The translations under genes and the position numbers were made by a program. A stretch of DNA of 54,748 nucleotides, from positions 1 through 54,748 of the forward strand of contig JAEOTA010000072.1 of the NCBI GenBank assembly GCA_016840085.1, in the 5' to 3' direction. The notes beneath the pieces are model-generated. The model saw nothing but the letters and a program-made list of their open reading frames with translations, was not told where the DNA came from and did not search any database. Of the stretch, positions 8,554-17,382 are shown piece by piece (positions within the stretch are counted from its first letter, which is position 1; the number at the start of each line of letters is the position of its first letter). This stretch comes from Promethearchaeota archaeon (GTDB taxonomy: Archaea; Asgardarchaeota; Lokiarchaeia; Sigyniarchaeales; SOKP01).

Positions 8554-9003
8554 ATGGGGGTTTTTCTTGATACGGGGTTTTACTTGGGGTTGTGTCATCC
8601 TAAAGATCAACATGCACAAGAAAGTGAAAAAATGTTGAAATTGCTTAGTATGGGAGAGCATGGATTATTATATAGTTCCAATCTTATCATTAGTGAAGTC
8701 ACAACTTTAGCAGCTGTGCGTTCCAATAATAATGTCAATGTATTAAACCATCTCGGAAATTTAATATGGGGAAAACAAAAAATTGCCACAGTCTTACATT
8801 TTGAATCGTATTTAGAATCTGAAACTTGGGAATTATTTAAGAAAATAAATACCATCGATTTGAAAGACTCAAGGCCAATGAGTTTTGTTGATGTATCATC
8901 AATTGTTTTATGTCAACACCATCAAATTGATAAAATTGTAAGTTTTGATCCACATTTCGATAGATTTTTGGAAAAAATCAAAATGCTTCGTATTACTGAC
9001 TGA
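8554..9003 (+). CDS. PIN-domain ribonuclease, VapC-type toxin (pair 1)
   Basis: About 149 residues with the PIN pattern: an N-terminal aspartate in VFLDTGFYLG, a glutamate in IISEVTTLAA, an aspartate in SFVDVSSIV and a C-terminal aspartate in IVSFDPHFDRF. These four carboxylates hold the metal ions that cleave RNA. The start at 8554 is chosen because GGTGAG lies just upstream and the sequence starts directly at the first PIN strand; an ATG at 8542 is in frame. It is probably an intact VapC-like toxin co-transcribed with the upstream antitoxin. Confidence 0.85.
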   Translation: MGVFLDTGFYLGLCHPKDQHAQESEKMLKLLSMGEHGLLYSSNLIISEVTTLAAVRSNNNVNVLNHLGNLIWGKQKIATVLHFESYLESETWELFKKINTIDLKDSRPMSFVDVSSIVLCQHHQIDKIVSFDPHFDRFLEKIKMLRITD

Positions 9004-9069
9004 TACACTTTTTCTTCTTTCGCATCAATTTTACAAAATAATAGGAGATAAACTATGTTAAAATAGATT

Positions 9070-9218
9070 TTAAGAAGAAATTAAAAAAAATAACCAAAAC
9101 ACATAAAATTTGTTCACAGGCATAATCTTTGAATGATCTTTTTTTATTCGGTCTAAAACAATCTCAGTTTTAACCTCTTCTACTCCAGGGAGGTTGCGGA
9201 GCGTTTCAATAAGAAAAA
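9070..9218 (-). pseudogene. C-terminal fragment of an Lrp/AsnC-family regulator (copy 1)
   Basis: On the minus strand the frame reads IETLRNLPGVEEVKTEIVL then DRIKKDHSKIM, the typical last strand and tail of the Lrp/AsnC RAM domain. No upstream DNA-binding domain exists; sequence before the fragment is low-complexity. The same motif (NLPGVEVVKTEIVLDRIKED) occurs in the larger Lrp remnant at 9905-10356, so the two share a recent ancestor. Confidence 0.65.
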
Positions 9219-9300
9219 AACTTAGTAAGAGTGAAATAGATTAAATTAACACTCTTATTTTAAATTTATTGATATATTAAAAAAAAATTTTAATTTGATA

Positions 9301-9528
9301 TTAATAATGAATTATCCGCTTTTTAGACCGCATTTCAATAATTATAGCTATAATAGCTACTCCACTTATTGCCAATATAAGGATACTCGTTGTGACATAA
9401 TCCAAACCAATTGCAGGACTTACCTTTTTTATTGTAACCGATTCTGAGGCAAGATGTCCTAACGTATCACTAATACTTTTTTGTCTCTTAATAGACTTTA
9501 CGTAAAAATATAATAAAATATTATTCAA
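9301..9528 (-). pseudogene. C-terminal membrane-anchor fragment of a surface protein
   Basis: 75 codons whose second half is one strongly hydrophobic helix (YVTTSILILAISGVAIIAII) followed by a basic stop-transfer tail (EMRSKKRIIHY). This is how the exported surface proteins of this genome end (compare 26160-26462 and 49200-49496). There is no signal peptide or extracellular domain, so it is most likely the broken end of a larger gene, although a single-pass micro-protein cannot be excluded. Confidence 0.45.
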
Positions 9529-9757
9529 TCATTTTGCAACATTATAATCTGATTTTCTTACCGAAAACCACTGAAAAGTGTAGCAAAAACACATAAAAAA
9601 CAAAAAAAATGTTGAGATTAATGTTTAAATTTGATCGTTGACATCTTTAATTTATTTGTTTTTGATTTTAAAAAGTAAGGTTTTTCTTAATCTTCAGTTT
9701 GTTGGTATCTTTTAATCTGAAAACATTAAACACTGATACGTTTACTTAGAAGGATTT

Positions 9758-9910
9758 ATGCGTTTAAATACTAAAAGAGCAGCGATATTCCAAATCTTAG
9801 TGCCATTACTTGGAGCAATTCTCTCTACTATTTTCTTACAAGAACAACTCGATGTGTTCATCTATCCTTTTGCATTGTTTTTAGTAATATTAGGAATAGT
9901 AATTAAATGA
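9758..9910 (+). pseudogene. C-terminal fragment of an EamA/DMT-family permease (copy 2)
   Basis: 50 codons from an ATG read RAAIFQILVPLLGAILSTIF, LQEQLDVFIYPFALFL and VILGIVIK, aligning well with the EamA fragment at 7960-8148. Only the last two membrane helices remain. The stop overlaps the 3' end of the convergent Lrp remnant. It may be transcribed but cannot be a functional permease. Confidence 0.65.
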
Positions 9911-10356
9911 TCTTCTTTTATTCGGTCAAGAACAATTTCAGTCTTAACCACTTCTACTCCAGGAAGGTTGCATCGTTTTTAATAAGCCCCATAGAATCTT
10001 GATGGTTTAGACATTTTGCCATAATAAACAAAGGATATTCTCCAGTAACTACATACGCATATTTGATTTTTTCCATATTTTCAATCTCCTGTTTCACGAG
10101 CTCTAATGGTTTTGTAGCATTTACTCTTAGAGACGCCATAACCATTTCTCGATACCCTAACTGGTGACAGTCAATTAAGGCTACATATTTTTTAATTAAT
10201 TTTTTCTCTAATTTTTGAATTCGAGATCTAATCGCTGTCTGGCTTTTCTTTTCATCTAAATTTTCTTCAATTTTTTCTGAAATTTGTTTAATTGTGATTT
10301 TTGCATCTTCTTGTAAAAGTTCGAGAATTTGCCTATCGACTCTAACTAAAATAGTG
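9905..10356 (-). pseudogene. Lrp/AsnC-family transcription regulator, frameshifted (copy 2)
   Basis: Read on the minus strand, the helix-turn-helix (VDRQILELLQEDAKITIKQI), linker (IRSRIQKLEKKLIKKYVAL) and ligand-binding RAM domain (ELVKQEIENMEKIKYAYVVT) are present in one frame. No start codon precedes the HTH: the frame runs into a nitroreductase remnant on the other strand. Near 9980 the frame breaks (NDATFLE then stop), while the true tail NLPGVEVVKTEIVLDRIKED continues in another frame. Both ends are therefore damaged. Lrp proteins regulate amino-acid or redox metabolism; this one probably belonged with the adjacent EamA exporter. Confidence 0.75.
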
Positions 10357-10357
10357 A

Positions 10358-10570
10358 ATGAAATATTTACAGCGTTGCTATAGGTATATTTGTTTAGACG
10401 CGGGGCATATCGGTCAAAATTTTTATATAGTAGCTGAAGCTCTTGGATTAGGGGCTTGTACTATTGGAGCGATTGATGATGATGAATTGAACAATCTGCT
10501 CGAAATTGATGGGATTAATGAAATTTCAATCTATGTTGGTGTGTTATGTAAAATTAAAGAATATAAGTAA
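10358..10570 (+). pseudogene. C-terminal fragment of a SagB-type nitroreductase
   Basis: 70 codons matching the end of FMN-dependent SagB-type nitroreductases: DAGHIGQNFYIVAEALGLGA, CTIGAIDDDELNNLL, then the IYVGVL strand. The FMN-binding N-terminal two thirds are absent. The 5' end is fused head-on with the start-less Lrp remnant, showing a deletion junction near 10350-10360. Confidence 0.7.
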
Positions 10571-10706
10571 AGTTAAAGTTATAAATTTGAATATTCTGGA
10601 TGTTTTAGTCAAGAATAAAAATATATAAAATGGTTTTTTCCTACCTCAATTGTTACCAGGATTCACACTCCAGCTACTCTTGTCCTATTAAATAAATTGA
10701 TTACTT

Positions 10707-11150
10707 TTAGATCCTTTTTAAAATGAATTCTTCTGGTGTTTGGATTGAAATGCGTTTAAGCCATAAAAAGTGGTTTTTATTATAAGATATTAAATCAAAG
10801 CCAGTATTTTCACATTGAGTACCAATCATAAAATCTCGAAAATGGTGGCGAAAAGTGAGAGTTTCTTTATTATTTAGAGCGTTTTTTAGAACTTCTAAAA
10901 GAATGACTGAATCCCATTCGAGAAAAATACCATTAAATTTTTCTATTTCTTTGAGAAAATCTTCCCAAGTAATACCTTTAGTGAGAAAATAATAGCCAAT
11001 TTCAAAACTCACTATGGAAGGAATATATACTTTGATTTCTGCTTTATTTATTCTTAGATAATTAATAAAATTTAGATTACGGAAGACATTAGAATCAATT
11101 GCGATCTTTTCTAATTTTTCCTCGTGCTCCCCAATTCTTTTTTTGCTCAT
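10707..11150 (-). CDS. PIN-domain protein, VapC-like toxin (pair 2)
   Basis: About 147 residues. PIN carboxylates can be placed at AIDSNVF (aspartate), SFEIGYYF (glutamate), HFRDFMIGTQ (aspartate) and FDLISYNKNHF. The chosen ATG at 11150 overlaps the stop of the upstream ribbon-helix-helix gene by four bases (ATGA), the usual coupling in antitoxin-toxin operons; an ATG seven codons earlier is in frame. It is unlike the toxin at 8554, so the two pairs are independent. Intact by length. Confidence 0.75.
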   Translation of the reverse strand: MSKKRIGEHEEKLEKIAIDSNVFRNLNFINYLRINKAEIKVYIPSIVSFEIGYYFLTKGITWEDFLKEIEKFNGIFLEWDSVILLEVLKNALNNKETLTFRHHFRDFMIGTQCENTGFDLISYNKNHFLWLKRISIQTPEEFILKRI

Positions 11151-11470
11151 ATTCCCAACCCAGAATCCCAATTGTTTAGAATAACTTCATCAATAGTACT
11201 AGGTCCTTTTTTTAATTTTTCTTGAATTTCTCGAGTTTTTATATCATCTTCCCAAACTGCATCCGTTGCTGCTTGAAGGATTGTATCAATTTCCTTTTTG
11301 AATTTTTCCTTGCTTGTATTTGGATAAACGTTTTTATTAATAACGGATTTTTCAAATTCCGCGATAGCTCGTTTAATCACTTCGCCCTGGGATATGTCTA
11401 ACCATGCTGCTAGTTTCTTAATTATTTTTCGTAGATCACTATCAATAGCTACAGTTGTTTTAACAGTCAT
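11147..11470 (-). CDS. Ribbon-helix-helix antitoxin/repressor (pair 2)
   Basis: 107 residues. The N-terminus TVKTTVAIDSDLRKIIKKLA plus WLDISQGEVIKRAI has the strand-helix-helix layout of the MetJ/Arc/CopG fold. The C-terminal half is charged and would bind the toxin. It is the first gene of a two-gene minus-strand operon with the PIN gene. By analogy the RHH dimer would bind its own promoter; the 70 bases upstream are AT-rich (TATATAAATATATC) and fit a TATA/operator region. Confidence 0.75.
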   Translation of the reverse strand: MTVKTTVAIDSDLRKIIKKLAAWLDISQGEVIKRAIAEFEKSVINKNVYPNTSKEKFKKEIDTILQAATDAVWEDDIKTREIQEKLKKGPSTIDEVILNNWDSGLGI

Positions 11471-11537
11471 AATATTATAGAAGGTATAAAAATATATAAA
11501 TATATCAATTAAATTAATTGAATAAATAAGAACTATA

Positions 11538-11648
11538 AATCCGCTAGTGAAATTGTTCCACGTGATTTAGCAAAAACAAAAACATTTAGGAACAGATTTC
11601 ATAGAAGACGATGAGCAATGGTATATATATTTTGAATCCGTAAAATAA
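11538..11648 (+). pseudogene. Damaged duplicate of the tusA 3' end
   Basis: About 110 bases closely match the last third of tusA (7384-7501): GTTCCACGTGATTTAGCAAA, then GACGATGAGCAATGGTATAT and a stop. A short deletion in the K/H-rich stretch shifts the frame, and the CPxP active-site half is missing. It forms a direct repeat with the intact tusA end, bracketing the decayed island. Confidence 0.85.
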
Positions 11649-11806
11649 GTATAAGTACGTTATAACTTACTTTTTTTTATACTTTCTTTTTTAAATCTCT
11701 TTTTTGATTTTTTTTTGAAGAATTCAGAAATCTGATTAAAAATTATTATTAATTTTGATATACTTACAATATCAATCATTAATCAACTAAGGGAAAGGAA
11801 AATTAA

Positions 11807-13198
11807 ATGAAAATTGTTGTTTTAAATGGAAGTCCTAAAGGAGATTTAAGTGCTACAATGCAATATATCCAATATATTCAGAAAAAATTGCCTGAACACG
11901 AACTTAAAATCTTAAACATCGCTCAGCAAATTAAAAGACTCGAAGAAAATGAAGAATTTTTTAAAGAAACTATAGAAAATGTGAAGAATTCTGATGGGGT
12001 TATCTGGGGTTTTCCTTTATATGTTATGCTTGTTCCATCTCAATATAAAAGATTTATTGAATTAATAACAGAAAGAAATAAGGAGAAAGCTTTTAAAAGT
12101 AAATATACAGCTGTTTTAACCACATCGATACATTTCTATGACCATACAGCGATAAATTATTTGAATGCAATCTGCGATGATTTGGAAATGAAATATGTAG
12201 GATTTTTTTCTGCTGATATGTTTGATTTAATGATAAGGAAACAAAGAGAACAGTTGATCTTATTTGCTGAAAATTTCTTTTACACTATTGAAAACAATCT
12301 ACCAACATCAAAACAAAATCTCTCATTAAATTATCATAAATTTGAATATAAACCCAGTTTGGATATAAATGATGAGGAAAAAATAGATAGTGAAGATAAA
12401 AAAATATTGATTGTATCGGATTCTACAAATGAAAATACTAACTTAGGCAAAATGATAGAAAGGTTAAAATTTTGTTTTTACGGAGATATCAAAGTAATAA
12501 ATATTTATGATCTTGAGATTAAAGGAGGATGTTTAGGATGCGTACAATGTGGTTATGATAATAAATGCGTTTATGAAGATAAGGATGAATTCACAGAGTT
12601 TTGGAATTCATTAAAATCATTCGATATTATAATTTTCGCAGGAGTTATAAAAGATAGGTATTTATCATCAAGATGGAAATTAGTCTTTGATAGAAGTTTT
12701 TTCAATGGTCATATACCTACTTTGAGAGGAAAACAATTTGGTTTTATTATTACAGGTCCATTAGGCCAAATATTCAACTTAAAACAAATTTTAAATGCAA
12801 TTCCTGAGCTTCAAGAGAGTAATCTTGTGGATATAATTACTGATGAATATCAAGATTCCAGTAAAATTGATTCTTTGTTGCTTAATTTTGCTAAAAGGTT
12901 AGTTCTATTTTCAAAATCTTGCTATATTAAGCCACATACATTCCTTACGGAAGGTGGTATGAAAATTTTTCGAGATGCTGTCTATGGAAGAATGAGATTT
13001 GTTTTTCAGGCAGATCATAGATTTTATGAAGAAAATGGGTATTATGATTTTCCTCAAGATGATGAACGTGCAAAAAAAATGAACGATATGTTAATCCCCT
13101 TAACTCAAAATGAGAAATCAAGGAAAAACTTCTATTCAATGTTGACAAGTCAAATGATTAAGCCCCTACAAGGTATTGTAGCCGATCCAAATAAATAA
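11807..13198 (+). CDS. Double flavodoxin-fold NAD(P)H-dependent FMN reductase with Fe-S motif
   Basis: 463 residues forming two tandem flavodoxin-like domains. The first starts KIVVLNGSPKGDLSATMQYI (FMN phosphate loop) and has the GFPLYVMLVPSQ motif at about 76-87. The second starts near 200 (KKILIVSDSTNENTNLGKMI) and carries CLGCVQCGYDNKC near 243-255, a CX2CX2CX5C set like the compact cluster of iron-sulfur flavoproteins. It probably reduces a quinone, disulfide or oxidant with NAD(P)H or ferredoxin. The ATG has GGGAAAGGAAAA upstream. It seems to form a short unit with the next gene, 24 bases away. Confidence 0.8.
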   Translation: MKIVVLNGSPKGDLSATMQYIQYIQKKLPEHELKILNIAQQIKRLEENEEFFKETIENVKNSDGVIWGFPLYVMLVPSQYKRFIELITERNKEKAFKSKYTAVLTTSIHFYDHTAINYLNAICDDLEMKYVGFFSADMFDLMIRKQREQLILFAENFFYTIENNLPTSKQNLSLNYHKFEYKPSLDINDEEKIDSEDKKILIVSDSTNENTNLGKMIERLKFCFYGDIKVINIYDLEIKGGCLGCVQCGYDNKCVYEDKDEFTEFWNSLKSFDIIIFAGVIKDRYLSSRWKLVFDRSFFNGHIPTLRGKQFGFIITGPLGQIFNLKQILNAIPELQESNLVDIITDEYQDSSKIDSLLLNFAKRLVLFSKSCYIKPHTFLTEGGMKIFRDAVYGRMRFVFQADHRFYEENGYYDFPQDDERAKKMNDMLIPLTQNEKSRKNFYSMLTSQMIKPLQGIVADPNK

Positions 13199-13222
13199 AT
13201 AAAACTAAATTTAAATATTTTT

Positions 13223-13957
13223 ATGGAGAATATTAGTAATTTATTTCAAAAAATTCTTAAATCTAAAAATCCCGAAGAACTTAATGATTTTTTAATTAAA
13301 TTAAGTGAGGATCCTAGTAATGAGTACCTTAATTTCATAGATCATTTTATTAATAATTTGGAAATTCAAATCTTAGAAAAAATAAAATTAAACTTAATTT
13401 TTGTTCTTGGCGAAATCGGCAAAATTGTATCAATGGATGAGAAATACTTAGAATTTTTATCAGAAACTTACTATACCTCAGATAGATGGATAAGGAAAGA
13501 AATAATCCAAGCATTCCATAAAATCTCTGAAAACACAGCATTAGCAAATAAAACTATAGAATTAGTTGGGTATGCATTAAACGATGATTATATTCCCATT
13601 AAAATTAGCGCTCAAAAAGTATTATTATCTTTAAGAGTGCTTCCAAATAAAATATTAAAAAACATTTTTCATACGTTAAATTCTAAGGAATCCGAAGTGA
13701 TAAATTATAGTTCAAAAATTTTTGAGAAGCATTTTAAAGATACTAACCAATTATTCACTTCATTAAAGGAATCAGAAAATTTTAAGATTTTAAAACCACA
13801 AGGAGTTAGAACCCTTCTCTTAATTTGTTTTAAATCTTTAATCAATTTAGAAGCACTTAGAGAGATGATATTAGGCTCGGATTGGCCTGATACCTCTAAA
13901 ACGGTTTACTTAAAAGAAATTAAAACGTATGAAAGGATTTTGTTAAAAAATCTATAA
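13223..13957 (+). CDS. Alpha-helical repeat (HEAT-like) protein of unknown function
   Basis: 244 residues, almost entirely helical, with HEAT/ARM-like periodicity (for example WIRKEIIQAFHKISENTALA, then IPIKISAQKVLLSLRVL). No catalytic motif, signal peptide or membrane segment. Such repeats are protein-binding scaffolds. It follows the flavoprotein gene closely and is convergent with the ATPase operon; the gap to that gene's stop is 10 bases. Confidence 0.65.
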   Translation: MENISNLFQKILKSKNPEELNDFLIKLSEDPSNEYLNFIDHFINNLEIQILEKIKLNLIFVLGEIGKIVSMDEKYLEFLSETYYTSDRWIRKEIIQAFHKISENTALANKTIELVGYALNDDYIPIKISAQKVLLSLRVLPNKILKNIFHTLNSKESEVINYSSKIFEKHFKDTNQLFTSLKESENFKILKPQGVRTLLLICFKSLINLEALREMILGSDWPDTSKTVYLKEIKTYERILLKNL

Positions 13958-13967
13958 TTTATATTAT

Positions 13968-15221
13968 TTATTGATAATTGCTGAGAATATCTTCCAATTT
14001 TTCGTTAGATAAAATGATTTCATTAAAGATTTTTATTAATAACTTTATAATTTGTCTAGGATTGCCATTAGCCTTATTGAATATATATTTTAAAATGTCC
14101 TCATTTAAAGGATAATAAGATTCTGAGAAATCCTTAAAATAATCATTATAATTAATACTTGCAAAAAAAAATTCTAAATTTCTCTTATAGAATTGATATA
14201 TGTCACTTTCTGCAAAATCTAGGAGAAATAATGGTTCTTTTAGAAGGGGTATAAAGTCTTTATTTTCTTTTTCAATTTCTTTTTTAATTTCTTTTTTAAT
14301 TTCTTCAAAATATTCTATTGATTTAAGAGTTATAATAATTCTTAATCCCTTTATCTTTTGCAATTCAAGAATTTTGTCTAATATTTTCTCAGCAGAAGAT
14401 TTTTCGGGGGTTTTTTTACTCCCGTATAACCATCGAGGGTCAAAAACTTCTTCGATATCTTCAATCTCTTCTGCTTCTTCAGTTGTTTCATAAATTTGCT
14501 TCCGATTCGAAGTTATTTTTTCAACATCATCAATAAAGAGTACACTTTTTAATTTAGAATTTTCAATTAATATTTTTAACATTGTAAATGCATTTTTCGT
14601 TTTTCTAAGGTCATTTGTCAAATTTAATCGAGAAAGATCTCTAACATCCATTAATTCACCGATAAGCCAACTTTCTGCTTCTCGTTTTTTATATGGATCA
14701 ATTTGATGGGTTGTTATAGCATAAATAGCATCTTTCAAAGCATTAATATTATCAAATTTGGGTGCACATTTTTCTAAAGCTACTTTTCTGATCTTTTCAA
14801 TATCAGCTAAATGAAAAAAACCATGTCTTCTTTCTGAAGCACCCCATTCATTACATAACTGTTTTGTTATGTTTCTTAATGGTTCAACACCCATATTTTC
14901 AATGAATTCAGAATATAAATTGTAATAAAATTTTTTATAAACAGTTTCTAATGAGATATAGATGATATTATAGTAATATAATCTATGTTTTAACGCCCAA
15001 TATAAATGTGTTTTTCCTGATCCGACATTCCCAATAACAGGTAAAATAAAATTTTCATTTTTATCAATCTCATTAACAATTGATTCTAAAAATTCTTCTC
15101 TTGATTGTACTATTCCAAGCTCCTCTTCAATTTCACTGGTAGAAACAAACTTTTTAAAAGGAGAACCAGTGAATTTTAATGCATTGAGTAGTTTTTGTTT
15201 TTTATTTTCATATAATAACAT
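13968..15221 (-). CDS. P-loop (AAA-type) ATPase
   Basis: 417 residues. Walker A is GNVGSGKTHLYW (64-71 core), Walker B is SVLFIDDVEK in the middle, and a C-terminal helical region contains NGNPRQIIKLLIK, the sensor-2/lid pattern of Orc1/Cdc6- and STAND-like ATPases. A lysine/glutamate-rich coiled segment (KKEIKKEIEKENKDF) lies before the lid. There is no recognisable DNA-binding domain, so it need not be a replication factor. Downstream in the same operon, 28 bases after an unknown 208-residue gene, which is the likely partner. Confidence 0.75.
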   Translation of the reverse strand: MLLYENKKQKLLNALKFTGSPFKKFVSTSEIEEELGIVQSREEFLESIVNEIDKNENFILPVIGNVGSGKTHLYWALKHRLYYYNIIYISLETVYKKFYYNLYSEFIENMGVEPLRNITKQLCNEWGASERRHGFFHLADIEKIRKVALEKCAPKFDNINALKDAIYAITTHQIDPYKKREAESWLIGELMDVRDLSRLNLTNDLRKTKNAFTMLKILIENSKLKSVLFIDDVEKITSNRKQIYETTEEAEEIEDIEEVFDPRWLYGSKKTPEKSSAEKILDKILELQKIKGLRIIITLKSIEYFEEIKKEIKKEIEKENKDFIPLLKEPLFLLDFAESDIYQFYKRNLEFFFASINYNDYFKDFSESYYPLNEDILKYIFNKANGNPRQIIKLLIKIFNEIILSNEKLEDILSNYQ

Positions 15222-15249
15222 TTTCCAAATTAAAGTAAATTTAGTTTTT

Positions 15250-15876
15250 TCATTTTTTCAATTCTTCAACGCCCAGTATTATTATATATTTTACAACTTT
15301 ATCATCTACATTAATAAAGGATTCATAACTTACGTTGAGTTCATCGTTTTCATCCCTTCCTATAATTAAACAATCATAAAAAACAGGATCACCGTTTTGA
15401 TCAATAACAACTCTATCAGCAACAATAATTCCATTCGTAATTAACGCAACAGGATTTTTCAAAATTTCATCTTTAAAAAAATCAAGATGATTGATTTGGA
15501 ATTCAGGATCATTCAAATGTAATCCTGCTGTATGTAACAAGTTAATAGTGTATGGAAAGTCATCAGAAAATTGTTCTTTATCATAACGTTCCATAGTATT
15601 CTCTGGAATTAAAATAGAGTATTCTAATGGAGATAGTTTCAAATCGGACCAATTAAAATCGGATGTCTTTGAGAATGCTATCTTTTTATTATCATTATCT
15701 TCAAACCCAACTATTAAACCTTGAGATATTGATATTCCTTCAGAATCAAATATCTTTAAATTATCGGAAAAAATAATTTTATCATGGCATTTTGAAATAA
15801 TTGATCCCGTAAATTCTCCTATAACTTTTCTATTTTTTAATGAATCATATAGTATAAAATCCGTCGATTCTTTCAT
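15250..15876 (-). CDS. Unknown protein paired with the P-loop ATPase
   Basis: 208 residues, acidic, apparently rich in beta strands (VIGEFTGSIISKCHDKIIF; ALITNGIIVADRVVID). No signal peptide, membrane segment or metal motif. It is the promoter-proximal gene of a two-gene unit with the ATPase. I do not recognise the family; a structural or substrate-adaptor role for the ATPase is only a guess from context. Confidence 0.55.
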   Translation of the reverse strand: MKESTDFILYDSLKNRKVIGEFTGSIISKCHDKIIFSDNLKIFDSEGISISQGLIVGFEDNDNKKIAFSKTSDFNWSDLKLSPLEYSILIPENTMERYDKEQFSDDFPYTINLLHTAGLHLNDPEFQINHLDFFKDEILKNPVALITNGIIVADRVVIDQNGDPVFYDCLIIGRDENDELNVSYESFINVDDKVVKYIIILGVEELKK

Positions 15877-16133
15877 GACAATTGTTTATCCATGAATATT
15901 TTTTACATGTATTTTATTCATTATTTAAGGTATTTAACATTCATCCTATATATAATAGTTGGTCTTGTTTATTGAAATATTTTATTGAGGACTTGAGTAT
16001 TAAGGTTATTTTTAATTTATCTCTCCCCAAGAAATATTGTTCTTTTAGTAAAAATATAAAAAGCAACCTTTCAATACATGTTATGGTAAGAATATAGTCA
16101 ATATTATCAATATAATAGAAATTTTCCAATAAT

Positions 16134-17381
16134 ATGCACTCAACTGTTTTACATCAAAAAGTTTCAGAGTTATCAAAACTAGATCTCCTAGAAAGAGCAA
16201 ATCAATTTATTTTTTCAACGGGTTTAAACGATGGTACCTCAAAATTATGTAAAGCTAATATGAAATATGGTCTTGCACAATTTCAAATTATTCAAGAAAA
16301 ATATGGATTTGAACCTAAAGCCACTTTTATTTCTTCTCCTGACGAAACGATATCGAGGAATAAATATAGGTGGAATTCTGGCTTAGGATATGGAGGAAGA
16401 TTGAACTGGGGAGATGGGAATGAAAAAATAATATTTTTAAATGTAAAACCAAATTGTTGTGGAATACTAGTAGGAGGTTTGGAAGAGCTCCCAGACCCAT
16501 TTAATTTGATAAAAAAAATGGATAAAATAAAATCACAAGAGCTTTATCTTAATAATGTACTTATAAATTGGGATTATGGAATATCTAATCATTTTATTAA
16601 TTGTTTAGAAACGAAAAAATTATCTGATATAGATCTGCCTCCTTATATATTTTTAATCCATGGATCTGCTCCTGAATTTCGAGATGATAAATATGGTGGA
16701 ATTGGTCTTTATATTGATAAGTCAAAAATATTAAGAGCCATGGCAAAAGAAGAAAACACTAAATTTGGTACACAATACATACTCTTAGATTCTGATGCTA
16801 AAGCATATCTTAAATACCATAAGAAAGCTTTAGAATTTTCAAGTAAAAAAAGAGAAATTATTGCTAATCACCTTTTTGATTATGGATACAAGATTATTTG
16901 TAATCAGCCGCACCAATTCCTTAAAGATTATAATAATATGTATTTAGGTAGTAATTGTACAGATATTAGTTGTAAATCAATCACTTCTAATATATTTCCA
17001 ACCACACTACGAGCAGATATTGCTGCATATCTTTTTAAAGGTAAAAAAAATCTCTCTGAAACTACTTTAAAGAATCAAGATTTATTCGAAAGAGGAGAAA
17101 ACTTAGAATTATTAGAATTGCTTACGAATGCTTTTATTCTCCCCCATGGGGGAGGATATGATTTTAGAGATGTTAAAGATGTATTAGATGTTTTAGAATA
17201 TAAGGACCAGAGATACTTTGTGACTTCCTTAAAATCAAATATTAGTAGACTGAAAATAATTAGAAATGTTGGAGAATTGCAGTTTGAATATCGAGGAAGA
17301 GATATTGTGCTTAAAACAATTCAATTAGATCTTGGAGATATAATCGCTCGTTTAAATCCATTATTTTCTTTGAAACTATAG
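16134..17381 (+). CDS. Large soluble protein of unknown function
   Basis: 415 residues, cytosolic-looking. Conserved-looking segments include GLGYGGRLNWGDGNEKIIFL, PNCCGILVGGLEELPDP, LIHGSAPEFRDDKYGGIGLY and AFILPHGGGYDFRD; glycine- and histidine-containing loops like these often line active sites. I cannot name the family. The ATG has no clear Shine-Dalgarno, so it may be leaderless: AATATAATAG lies about 20-30 bases upstream. It is convergent with metG, one base separating the stops. Confidence 0.65.
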   Translation: MHSTVLHQKVSELSKLDLLERANQFIFSTGLNDGTSKLCKANMKYGLAQFQIIQEKYGFEPKATFISSPDETISRNKYRWNSGLGYGGRLNWGDGNEKIIFLNVKPNCCGILVGGLEELPDPFNLIKKMDKIKSQELYLNNVLINWDYGISNHFINCLETKKLSDIDLPPYIFLIHGSAPEFRDDKYGGIGLYIDKSKILRAMAKEENTKFGTQYILLDSDAKAYLKYHKKALEFSSKKREIIANHLFDYGYKIICNQPHQFLKDYNNMYLGSNCTDISCKSITSNIFPTTLRADIAAYLFKGKKNLSETTLKNQDLFERGENLELLELLTNAFILPHGGGYDFRDVKDVLDVLEYKDQRYFVTSLKSNISRLKIIRNVGELQFEYRGRDIVLKTIQLDLGDIIARLNPLFSLKL

Positions 17382-17382
17382 T

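Noticed and set aside
7502..11800. Intact insertion sequence or integrase in the decayed island
   Set aside because: No transposase or integrase motif or terminal inverted repeats could be recognised; only gene fragments and toxin-antitoxin genes.
14200..14493. 97-codon plus-strand frame inside the ATPase gene
   Set aside because: Antisense shadow of K/E-rich coiled sequence in the ATPase.
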